In this document: one piece after another, positions 8,095 through 15,743 of the stretch
Numbering within the stretch: position 1 is the first letter of the stretch
How the letters are laid out: the number at the start of each line of letters is the position of its first letter
Origin: Candidatus Hydrogenedentota bacterium
Lineage (GTDB): Bacteria; Hydrogenedentota; Hydrogenedentia; Hydrogenedentales; SLHB01
Direction: 5' to 3'
Assembly: GCA_016209895.1 (NCBI GenBank)
Contig: JACQVH010000153.1
Location: forward strand, 1-41,369
DNA: 41,369 nt
The notes under the pieces: model-generated
Told to the model about the DNA's origin: nothing
Databases searched by the model: none
What the model saw: the letters and a program-made list of their open reading frames with translations, nothing else
Made by a program: the position numbers and the translations under genes

Positions 8095-9201
8095 CTAGAT
8101 TCGGATTGGCATTATGACGTTGACGTACGTCTCGTTCTGATTGGGGTTGTAGGGCTTCAGAAGTCCTGGACTTACGGCGTCCTTGAGAGTAAGACATACT
8201 TTCTCTGAATCTATATGTCGTAAGACATCCAAGATAAAGTCTGGGTTGAAAGCAATCTCGATGTTTGATCCATCAAAATCGGCGATCATGTCTTCTTTAT
8301 ATTCTCCAACATCGGGTGTTACAACCTTTAGAGTAAGCAAGCCGGAGTTAAGACTTAGGCGCACCGAGTTAAATTTCTCGTTGGTCATGGTACGCGTACG
8401 CCGTACCGCTTCTTGAAACGAGCCCGTCTCAAGCACAACCTCTTTATCGTGCTTCTTCGGGATTACCATCTCGTAGTTTGGGAACGTCCCTTCAATTAGG
8501 GCAGTAACAACTCGAACTGAGTTGAAAGCAAATGCCGCTTGCGTCTCATCAATGTATACTTTTACACTTCCTTCATCGGTCAGTAGACGTTCCAGTTCAA
8601 CAACCATCTTTCCGGGAATGATGACACGAATATTGATACCCGATGGAATCTCATCTTGCTCTATACAAAGGCTCATACGCCGGCCATCGGTCGCAACAAC
8701 AACCAGCTTACCATCAGCAATTTCGAACAATAAGCCGGTAAGGTTATATCTCGCTTGATCACCGCAAATTGCAAATGACGTTCTTGTAAAAAGACGCTTC
8801 AGTAACACCTGCGAGAATGTCAACGGTTCAACATCTTCAAAAGACCGAATCGGTGGAAATTCCTCTGGAGACATACTAAATAGTCGTGTATCTATTCGAC
8901 CACATTCGAGTCCAACAACATTACTTTCACCCAGTTCCATCTTTATTTCAGCATTCGGCAGCTCGCTTAGAATAGATGCCAATCTCTGACACGAGACCGT
9001 CAATGAACCTGGCTCCTCAACCGCACAGTCCACGCTACATTCAATACTGACCTTCAAATCCGTGGTGCACAATCTAACGCGACCTTCCGCTGCTTCCATA
9101 AAAATATGCGACAAGATCGGAAGGGCGGATCTTGCAGACACAACACTCTTTACTTTATTGACCGCATCGAGCAAGTCTTGCCGAGCAATCCGAATGCGCA
9201 T
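8095..9201 (-). CDS. dnaN: DNA polymerase III beta sliding clamp
   Basis: The 368-residue protein is the ring-shaped processivity clamp of the replicative polymerase, of normal length with three repeated clamp domains. Recognisable are the start MRIRIARQDLLDAVNKV, SARSALPILSHI (23-34), domain-2 FAICGDQARYNLTGLLFEI, ATDGRRMSLC, and the C-terminal VNVIMPIRI, which forms part of the hydrophobic peptide-binding groove. GGAGG lies 8 nt before ATG. The gene is visibly more AT-rich than its neighbours. It stands alone without dnaA or recF and is flanked on both sides by DnaA-box-bearing gaps. Confidence 0.97.
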   Translation of the reverse strand: MRIRIARQDLLDAVNKVKSVVSARSALPILSHIFMEAAEGRVRLCTTDLKVSIECSVDCAVEEPGSLTVSCQRLASILSELPNAEIKMELGESNVVGLECGRIDTRLFSMSPEEFPPIRSFEDVEPLTFSQVLLKRLFTRTSFAICGDQARYNLTGLLFEIADGKLVVVATDGRRMSLCIEQDEIPSGINIRVIIPGKMVVELERLLTDEGSVKVYIDETQAAFAFNSVRVVTALIEGTFPNYEMVIPKKHDKEVVLETGSFQEAVRRTRTMTNEKFNSVRLSLNSGLLTLKVVTPDVGEYKEDMIADFDGSNIEIAFNPDFILDVLRHIDSEKVCLTLKDAVSPGLLKPYNPNQNETYVNVIMPIRI

Positions 9202-9237
9202 TGCTACACCTCCAAAGTTCGTCTATTACAAGTTCTA

Positions 9238-9286
9238 CTAAGATGACTATGTTCTAAATATATCTTCTTCATAGTAGTCATCTTAG
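9238..9286. repeat. 12-bp perfect inverted repeat upstream of dnaN
   Basis: CTAAGATGACTA (9238-9249) and TAGTCATCTTAG (9275-9286) are exact reverse complements separated by 25 nt of AT-rich DNA. They lie 37 nt upstream of the dnaN start codon. The element could be an operator or cruciform controlling dnaN, or part of the origin. There is no T-run, so it is not a normal terminator. Confidence 0.75.
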
Positions 9287-9807
9287 GAGTTGTTAGTTGT
9301 GTTAAAATATCTGTAAGTTGTTTCATAGAAGGAGCTTTTGCTGTGGATAGGCGGTTAGTAGCTCTGGTGTCATTTTCTTGTTTCTCCCCAAGCCAACTCT
9401 GTAAGTTCTTTGTACGTCGGTCCGATTCGGAGTTTCTCTACACTTTCTTAAGACTTACTTACCAGATTTCAATTTATACAGCCGCATTGTCATCGCGTGG
9501 TACCAGACTTAGTTTTCCACAGTGTACGAGTGCGCTTCATTTCAGGACTTACAGGTATTTTGATCTTAAATTTTGGGTGTCCAAGAATACGTGTATTCCA
9601 AGATGGACCTGCGTTTGGCCATATATTCATAAAGCTTGTGTTATCAGTAGCTTACAGTAATTAGTATCATGACTGTCATTCGTAAATCTACGATGTATAA
9701 GATACTGAGAATATGAGATTTACGACAGATATTTCACTTACCCCAGTCGGAATTTTGGTCTACGTAAGATAAGTTTTCCACAACTTATCCACCACCTAAA
9801 CTTCTAT

Positions 9808-9829
9808 AAAAAAAACGGCAACTTATGCC
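9808..9829 (-). terminator. possible intrinsic terminator of pilB
   Basis: Read on the minus strand, GGCA-TAAGT-TGCC forms a 4-bp stem followed by G and an eight-T run, about 30 nt after the pilB stop. The stem is short, so this is a weak call. Confidence 0.35.
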
Positions 9830-9861
9830 TCCGCTAATGTAACATGAGTTGTTGCGAGAAG

Positions 9862-11847
9862 TTAGGTACGAATCACGCGCAAGAATTCCTCCGCCGGCAC
9901 AATGCCATCTTTTACTTTTTGGCGGCATCGGTCAGCCATGGTCTTGAGTTTAGCAACCTTGACAACACTCTCAACGGAGCTATCGCTTGCAATTAACTTT
10001 CGAATCTCCGGAGTGATCTCGATCAACTCGAATATGCCTGTACGACCTTTGGTCCCGGTGTGGTAGCAGTACTCACAACCCTCTCCCTTGGCAAGTTTCT
10101 TTACGCCGTCGCCTAACCCAATGGACTTCATGAGCGCTTTTGGTGGAACGTACGTTGTTTTGCATTTTGGGCAAATCTTCCGCACTAGACGCTGGCCAAC
10201 CACAGCGGTTAGAGCGCTGGCGATAAGGTACGAGGGTACCCCCATGTTCAGTAACGTGGTAATCGCCTCCGGAGCGTCATTGGTATGAAGTGTGCTGAAT
10301 ACCAAATGACCGGTCATAGCGGCTCGTATCGCGATCCGGGCTGTTTCCGCATCACGAATTTCGCCTACCAGCAGGACATCAATATCCTGCCGCAGCGCGG
10401 CGCGAAGAGTGGTGGCAAACGTGAGATTGATATCAGTGTCAATCTGCACTTGGTTGATCCCGCTAAGTTGATATTCTACCGGATCTTCCAACGTCACAAT
10501 ACTTTCCGTCATTACGTCCTTTTGGTTAAGAGCCGCATAGAGTGTCGTTGTCTTTCCACTTCCAGTCGGTCCTGTTACGAGGATCATGCCGTAAGGCTGA
10601 CTAACAAGTCGCGACAGCTTTTGTTCATCCTCTGACTCGAGTCCAAGGTCCTTGATGCCGGCTAGCACTGAGGATTGGTCCAGCAGCCGGAGCACTACAC
10701 GTTCGCCGAGGTAGGTAGGCAACGTAGCAACCCGGATATCAAACTCCATATCGCCGACGTTCATACTGATATGTCCGTCCTGAGGGTGGCGAGTCTCAGT
10801 AATATCGAGGTCGGCCATAATCTTGACTCGGGAGACTACCGCGGTTTCGATTTCTCTGGGAATACTCATTACGTCATGGAGCACACCGTCAATACGGTAG
10901 CGCGCTCGCATTTCGGGGTCTTGCGGGTCCAAGTGGACGTCCGTGGCGCCGGAATTGACGGCGCCCTCGATTAAGGTAGACACAAGTTTTACTACGGGCG
11001 CGCCGGCAGCCTGTTTCTTGATCTCTTCAAAGCGGGACTTTTCAGGAGCGGCGGCTTCGGTCGTGTTCTTGGTAGCCATTTTCTCAATCCTCTCTTCCCT
11101 CTTCGTGCTTGGTTTCGTAACGGCTTTCGTTGGAGTAGCTTCGGTCTTCGGCTTTGAAGCCGGTTTCTCCTCGACTTCCTTCTTTCGTGAAAAGAGCGAG
11201 TGGGCGGCACCGGTTCGATGGTGCTGGTAGCGCGCCACAATCTCGGCTCGCAAATCATCGGAAACGGTCAGTATGGGATAGATGCGTCGGTTCAAGATTA
11301 TGCGGAGTTTTTCGAGGCCGGCGCGTGCCTGCGGGTCGGCGATCAGCACGGTTAGTTTGTCACCATCGAGTCGGACCGGGAGCATGGGGCCTTTACGCGC
11401 GACGCTTTCCGGTACTGCTTCGAGTGCGGCCGGTTCGCTGGGGGTCTTTTCCAACTCGGCAAACTCGAGGTGGAGTTGCCGGCTGAGGGCAAGCGCTTTG
11501 GTGCGCGAGGTGATCACGCCGCGGTCCAGAAGGATGTTGCCCAAGAGACGTCCATTTCGCGTCTGCTCGGCGAGAGCATCGTCCAATTGTTGTTTGGAGA
11601 TGGCTTTCATTTCGAGTAAGGTGTTGCCGAGAGCGTGGTGCTCATCGCGAACTTCCTTGGGATGATATTCGTGCCAGAGGAAGTCCAATGCACCGTAACT
11701 TACCTTCTTGCGTTGAAGCAGTTGCCGGTACCAAGGCGTGCCCGAGGATTTCTCAATCGCCTTCGCCTTGTCCAATTCCTCGCGGGTGATTATCTCCTGC
11801 TTAACGAGCTCATCACCCAGCGCTTCACTCTTCCTTGGTTCCGCCAT
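9862..11847 (-). CDS. pilB: type IV pilus / type II secretion assembly ATPase (PilB/GspE family)
   Basis: This cytosolic hexameric ATPase powers pilus extension or pseudopilus assembly. From ATG 11847 it has 661 residues. The start is chosen for GGAGGGCAGG 3-12 nt upstream and for MAEPRKSEALGDELVKQ, which begins the family's N-domain; an in-frame extension to 11931 has no site. The order is two MshEN/T2SSE-N-like domains, a Lys/Ala/Thr-rich linker, then the ATPase: Walker A GPTGSGKTTTLYAAL, Asp and His boxes, Walker B-containing VLLVGEIRDAETA, and the zinc tetracysteine CPKC...CEYC. No other pilus gene is in the window. The 3' half is more AT-rich, like dnaN. Confidence 0.92.
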   Translation of the reverse strand: MAEPRKSEALGDELVKQEIITREELDKAKAIEKSSGTPWYRQLLQRKKVSYGALDFLWHEYHPKEVRDEHHALGNTLLEMKAISKQQLDDALAEQTRNGRLLGNILLDRGVITSRTKALALSRQLHLEFAELEKTPSEPAALEAVPESVARKGPMLPVRLDGDKLTVLIADPQARAGLEKLRIILNRRIYPILTVSDDLRAEIVARYQHHRTGAAHSLFSRKKEVEEKPASKPKTEATPTKAVTKPSTKREERIEKMATKNTTEAAAPEKSRFEEIKKQAAGAPVVKLVSTLIEGAVNSGATDVHLDPQDPEMRARYRIDGVLHDVMSIPREIETAVVSRVKIMADLDITETRHPQDGHISMNVGDMEFDIRVATLPTYLGERVVLRLLDQSSVLAGIKDLGLESEDEQKLSRLVSQPYGMILVTGPTGSGKTTTLYAALNQKDVMTESIVTLEDPVEYQLSGINQVQIDTDINLTFATTLRAALRQDIDVLLVGEIRDAETARIAIRAAMTGHLVFSTLHTNDAPEAITTLLNMGVPSYLIASALTAVVGQRLVRKICPKCKTTYVPPKALMKSIGLGDGVKKLAKGEGCEYCYHTGTKGRTGIFELIEITPEIRKLIASDSSVESVVKVAKLKTMADRCRQKVKDGIVPAEEFLRVIRT

Positions 11848-11889
11848 GGTCCTGCCCTCCATCCAAGAACCCCGTGCCGCAAGACCCTC

Positions 11890-11918
11890 ATTATAGAAAG
11901 CTGCCGTTCCAGGGTAAA
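11890..11918 (-). promoter_or_regulatory. sigma70-type promoter of pilB
   Basis: On the minus strand TTTACC (11913-11918) and a perfect TATAAT (11890-11895) are 17 nt apart. The chosen pilB ATG is 42 nt downstream of the -10 box. A nine-T run (plus strand, 11920-11928) lies just upstream and could act as an A-tract UP element. Confidence 0.65.
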
Positions 11919-11944
11919 GTTTTTTTTTCAAGGGCCGCCGGGGT

Positions 11945-13486
11945 CTACTGGGTCCACGGCGGCATCGTCCCCCAGCCTATTTGGAACATCGGCGCACCCA
12001 GCAACAGAATCAGCAGGGTGACCAGTACAATACCGATCAGGTTCAAAAGGAACCCGGTTCGCGCCATCTGGGGGATGGTCAAGTGCCCGCTACTAAACGC
12101 GATGGCATTTGGCGGGGTGGCGACCGGCAACATAAAGGCGCACGAGGCGCTGATGGTGGCCGGAATCATCAGCGCCAGGGGATGTACCTGGACTTGGATG
12201 GCCAACCCGGCCAGGAGAGGCAGAGAAATGGTTGCAATAGCGGTATTTGACGTGATTTCCGTGGCGAAGGTGATGATGGCGCAGATAGCGGCGATGAGCG
12301 CCCAGGCCGGGCAGCCCGAAAAGACCCGCATTCGGTCGCTGAGCCAAGTCATGAACCCGGTGTCGCCGAGACCCTTGGCAAGGGCAAGTCCTCCGCCGAA
12401 GAGCAACAGGATGCCCCAGGGGATTTTGACGGCCCAATTCCAGTCCAGAGCAAATTCCCCCTTTTTGAGATTGATCGGGATAACGAACAGCAGTAGCGCC
12501 GCGAAAATCGCCAAAGTACCGTCTTGCACGAAGTCGGGTTGCGGGAGCAGTTCCGACCAGCCATGCAGCGTGTGGCTGCCGAGTTTGATGGGCTGGCGGA
12601 AAATCCAGCCGAGCGCGGTCGTGACCGCAATGATCAGCACAACTTTCTCACCGGGGCGCATGGGTCCGAGTTTGCGGAGCCGGTCCGCGATGAGGTTGTG
12701 AAGTGTTCTCGTTTCGGGCAGCTTGGGAAAGGTGAACAAGACGCGGGACAACAGCAGCCAAGTAACGACTACGAAGAACACCGCGAATGGAATCCCAATC
12801 AGCATCCATTGTAGAAAACCAATTGGCGGCGCGTCGGGAAAGAGTTTTTTGTACTGCCCGGCTAGGATGATGTTCGGGGCGGTGCCGATCAGTGTGCCGA
12901 CCCCGCCGATGCTTGACGCGTACGCAATGCCCAGCAGCAAGGCTGTGGCAAAGGGGGCGATGCGCTCCTTCTCGGATACCTGCTCGAGGTGGGTGATGAC
13001 GGCCAGTGTCAATGGCAGCATCATGAGCATGGTAGCCGTGTTGGAGACCCACAGGGAGATGGAGGCGCTCGCGACCATAAACCCCAGCAGCAGACGGTTC
13101 AGGTTGGCGCCGGTGTGGCCGAGGATATGCAGCACGATGCGCTCGTGCAGTCCCCATTTCTCCATGGCCATGGCAATGAAGAATCCGCCCGCAAACAGAA
13201 AGATGGTGGTGTCACCGTAGGCGGCAGCGGTATCTCCACCGCTCAATACTCCCATTGCGGGGAACAGGGCAAGTGGAATCAGGGAGGTGGCAGCAATCGG
13301 GATCGCCTCGGTAATCCACCACAAGGCCATGAGCGCGCCGATAGCCCCGACCCGATGCGCCTCGGCGGTCAGTCCGGCCGGTGTCGGCAGTAGCCAAACC
13401 AGGAGGAAGGCGATCGGACCGAGGACGAGGCCGACGCGCTTGTAGAGCGGGTAGATGCTTTCCCTCGTTCCATTACCCATGTTCAT
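11945..13486 (-). CDS. DASS/SLC13-family sodium:anion symporter
   Basis: A 513-residue inner-membrane protein with at least 11 hydrophobic segments. It has both hallmark SNT motifs of the divalent anion:Na+ symporter family, WVSNTATMLMMLPL (about 139-152) and TSNTAIATISLPLLAG in the second half, plus GGVGTLIGTAPN, the first anion/Na+ site, and PPNAIAFSSG, the repeat-symmetric second site. Members import succinate, malate, citrate or sulfate with sodium; the substrate cannot be read off. It starts 24 nt after the amidase stop on the same strand, so the two may be co-transcribed. Confidence 0.92.
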   Translation of the reverse strand: MNMGNGTRESIYPLYKRVGLVLGPIAFLLVWLLPTPAGLTAEAHRVGAIGALMALWWITEAIPIAATSLIPLALFPAMGVLSGGDTAAAYGDTTIFLFAGGFFIAMAMEKWGLHERIVLHILGHTGANLNRLLLGFMVASASISLWVSNTATMLMMLPLTLAVITHLEQVSEKERIAPFATALLLGIAYASSIGGVGTLIGTAPNIILAGQYKKLFPDAPPIGFLQWMLIGIPFAVFFVVVTWLLLSRVLFTFPKLPETRTLHNLIADRLRKLGPMRPGEKVVLIIAVTTALGWIFRQPIKLGSHTLHGWSELLPQPDFVQDGTLAIFAALLLFVIPINLKKGEFALDWNWAVKIPWGILLLFGGGLALAKGLGDTGFMTWLSDRMRVFSGCPAWALIAAICAIITFATEITSNTAIATISLPLLAGLAIQVQVHPLALMIPATISASCAFMLPVATPPNAIAFSSGHLTIPQMARTGFLLNLIGIVLVTLLILLLGAPMFQIGWGTMPPWTQ

Positions 13487-13510
13487 GTAGCGCTCTTCCC
13501 GCGTTCTGCG

Positions 13511-15679
13511 TCAATCCTGACTGAAATATTGGAGGATGCCCCCGTATATTGCATTCGCTAATTCGCTCCGCGTCGCGGTGGTCCGCAAGCGCCGTTCCGT
13601 CTTTTCGTCCGCGACGGAGGCGGGAAAAACGAGCACGGCGGGACAAGAGGTCTGCTGGACCAAATACGCGACGCACGGCATGACCCGTACGCCCAGTTGG
13701 TCGGCGATGGAGTCCGCCAGGCGCTTACCGAACGGGCTTTCGGGATAATGGCCGACTGCCGAGGTAATACTGGTCTTCAATCGCTGATCCTTACCCAGCA
13801 TCTTCAAGGCGCGGTCCGGCGCGCCGAAGGAAATCGCGATCACCAGTTCTGCCTGAACGTCCTCGGCGATGATTACGCGTTGCAGGTCCGTCAACTCCTC
13901 ATCGCCGGTGCGGGTGAGAAAGACCTCGGCCCCGGCGCGTCGCAATTCGGCGGCGACTTGCCGGGCGACGTCGAGATTAACGTCGCACGCGCGCAGGCCG
14001 GTGGGTCCGTCCATGCCGATATCGCGGCCGCCGTTGGCCGGGTCAAGCAGTATTCTTTTCCCGTCGAGTATGCCGTCCGCGATGGGTACCAGCGAGACTC
14101 GGGTTTGTTCGCCGAGAAGATCAATTGTGGCGGGAATGTACCCGTCCCGCGAAACCGCGATGCGGGACAGGTCGGCAGGTAGGCAGAGCCAACCTTGGGG
14201 CGTACTTTCTCCGTACGTGCCGACATCTGGGATTGTGGATTGCGGATTGTGGATTGCGGACTGGTCTCCCGGTAACGGAGTCATGGGTGGCGGAATGGAC
14301 ACGAGCACGTTGGGGATTGGGGCTTGGGTCAGGGCGTGGACGAAGCGGACGGTCTTGTAGGGTGTCGTACCGTGGACTAAGGTCGTGTCTGCGGTGGCGG
14401 CCCCGGCCTTCAATTGGAAACCTGCGCTAGCTTGACCGGCGCGGACGTAGAATCGGGCCACACCATCATGAGTTGGGGATTCAAGTCGTGGCGGTTCCAG
14501 CGTGACCGGCGTTCCATCAGCTACGGACAAGCCCAACGCATCCAACACTCGGGCTTCAACCAGAACCTCGAGGTTGGAATTGGTTGGAATGGCCTCGGGC
14601 CGGCAGCGAGGAAATACATGAGTTGGGGTGCGCGCAACGTCGAAGCTGAGAACATGACTTAGCGATGCGCCACGAGTGTTTCGGGCGACGATCTGCGCCT
14701 CGTGTCGGCCATTGGGCACGGGCTCACGGAAAGTCCAGCGAAATCCTCGGTCGGTCAATTGACTGTAACCGGCGCTCGGCTTGCGGTCCAGGTAGACTTC
14801 CACAGAATCCGGTGAAATGGGCAGACCCCGCTCCAGCGTGACATCCAACAGGAGCGTGCGTTCAGCGTCGAGCGTCCGAACATCTACTTGGGCGCCAGCC
14901 GGCGGGTCCAGAGCGAAGTAGCGCGCGATACCGGCCGCGATAGCCTTGGCTTCAGAATCAATGGCTTGGTTCGTGGCGAGAAGGGACGCGTTATCGGGGT
15001 TGGTCAGGTAGGATGACTCGAGCAGCACCGCCGGCACGGAGGATAAGCGAAGAACTTTGTAATTACCGGGCAGCAACAGCTTGGCGGCCGCATCGCGGCG
15101 TAGACGCGCGGCGAGTTCCCAGGTGAGACACTGCGCCAAGTCGAGGCTGGCATGGTCTTCGCGCACCTTGTAATACACTTCGAGGTCGTTCCGCTCCGAA
15201 TTGGGCGCGATATCCGCGTTGTGATGGACGCTTACGAAAACGTCCGTGCGCTCTGGTGTGGCCAACTCGGCGCGCAGGGCCAGGTCCCGCGAGGTGTTTT
15301 CGGGGTCCAACGCGGTGTCTTCCGTTCGCGTCAGAGTAACCGAGGCGCCCGCGCCTCGGAGCAGCTCGCGCGAGCGGAGCGCCACGCGCAGGTTCACGTC
15401 GCTTTCACGCAGACCGTTGGCGGGCGCGACCGCCCCGGGTTGAGGACCGCCATGCCCCGGATCAAGGAGAATGCGGTGTCCGGCGACTGAGGCGAGGTCC
15501 GGCAAAGGGATTTCGGTAAATTCGGGAATCGGTTTGACGACGGGTGGGGGTGGCTTTACACGCCATCTGAATAGCCGCCCGCAGCCGGATAGAGAGGGCA
15601 ATGCCAGTATAATCAGCAGAAGGGTTGCGACTTTGCTGAAGTTGATGTACTGGAACTTGTCGGATGTTCTTGGTCGCAT
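13511..15679 (-). CDS. lipoprotein N-acetylmuramoyl-L-alanine amidase with a dead second amidase domain
   Basis: From ATG 15679 the protein has 722 residues; an open extension to 15925 only overlaps the upstream symporter gene. A lipoprotein signal (hydrophobic 18-30, lipobox LSGC with Cys33) anchors it to a membrane. The first Amidase_3 domain keeps its zinc and catalytic residues: His76 (LDPGHGG), Glu92 (LRESDVNL), His152 (SVHHNA) and Glu221 (LLESSYLTN). A central Ig-like region follows (about 265-530). A second Amidase_3 domain (about 541-715) has Asn549, Ala564, Phe618 and Phe685 at these four positions, so it should not hydrolyse peptidoglycan. A translated heptamer repeat supplies residues about 472-484. 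Confidence 0.88.
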   Translation of the reverse strand: MRPRTSDKFQYINFSKVATLLLIILALPSLSGCGRLFRWRVKPPPPVVKPIPEFTEIPLPDLASVAGHRILLDPGHGGPQPGAVAPANGLRESDVNLRVALRSRELLRGAGASVTLTRTEDTALDPENTSRDLALRAELATPERTDVFVSVHHNADIAPNSERNDLEVYYKVREDHASLDLAQCLTWELAARLRRDAAAKLLLPGNYKVLRLSSVPAVLLESSYLTNPDNASLLATNQAIDSEAKAIAAGIARYFALDPPAGAQVDVRTLDAERTLLLDVTLERGLPISPDSVEVYLDRKPSAGYSQLTDRGFRWTFREPVPNGRHEAQIVARNTRGASLSHVLSFDVARTPTHVFPRCRPEAIPTNSNLEVLVEARVLDALGLSVADGTPVTLEPPRLESPTHDGVARFYVRAGQASAGFQLKAGAATADTTLVHGTTPYKTVRFVHALTQAPIPNVLVSIPPPMTPLPGDQSAIHNPQSTIPDVGTYGESTPQGWLCLPADLSRIAVSRDGYIPATIDLLGEQTRVSLVPIADGILDGKRILLDPANGGRDIGMDGPTGLRACDVNLDVARQVAAELRRAGAEVFLTRTGDEELTDLQRVIIAEDVQAELVIAISFGAPDRALKMLGKDQRLKTSITSAVGHYPESPFGKRLADSIADQLGVRVMPCVAYLVQQTSCPAVLVFPASVADEKTERRLRTTATRSELANAIYGGILQYFSQD
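14230..14264. repeat. 7-bp tandem array inside the amidase coding sequence
   Basis: Five contiguous units on the plus strand read GGATTGT, GGATTGC, GGATTGT, GGATTGC and GGACTGG. On the coding strand they are translated into the peptide QSAIHNPQSTIP, whose 7-residue near-period (SAIHNPQ, ST..) mirrors three 7-bp units. The array falls in a linker between the Ig-like region and the dead amidase domain. Confidence 0.85.
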
Positions 15680-15743
15680 GCAAATTCCGCTTCGTAACGC
15701 CGCCTTCCAGACGGCAACTGCCGGCAAGGATGCCGGCGCTACA
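15680..15743. repeat. GC-rich REP-like element filling an intergenic gap
   Basis: The entire 64-nt gap between the symporter stop and the amidase ATG is taken up by a hairpin-forming sequence. GCCGGC (15720-15725) and GCCGGC (15732-15737) pair around AAGGAT, and GCCG...CGGC (about 15700-15714) forms a second short stem. Similar GCCGGC-ATCC-GCCGGC elements are, from memory, dispersed in several PVC-like genomes; only one copy is seen here. Confidence 0.5.

Larger units (their letters stand above)
9202..9861. other. AT-rich gap with DnaA boxes (right arm of candidate oriC)
   Basis: This 660-nt gap between dnaN and pilB has no convincing gene. DnaA-box-like 9-mers are TGTGGATAG (9342-9350, reverse orientation), TTTTCCACA (9513-9521), TTTTCCACA (9774-9782) and TTATCCACC (9785-9793), each one mismatch from TTATNCACA. 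The last two are 2 nt apart, as in tight DnaA clusters. The stretch 9660-9780 is the most AT-rich and could be the unwinding element. Together with the gap on the other side of dnaN this suggests a bipartite origin, by inference. Confidence 0.55.

Noticed and set aside
9343..9660. 105-codon plus-strand frame with a GAAGGAG-like site and GTG start in the gap upstream of dnaN
   Set aside because: The product has no recognisable motif, is rich in Cys/Ser/Phe, and overlaps a DnaA-box-like 9-mer at its start; it reads like translated AT-rich non-coding DNA.
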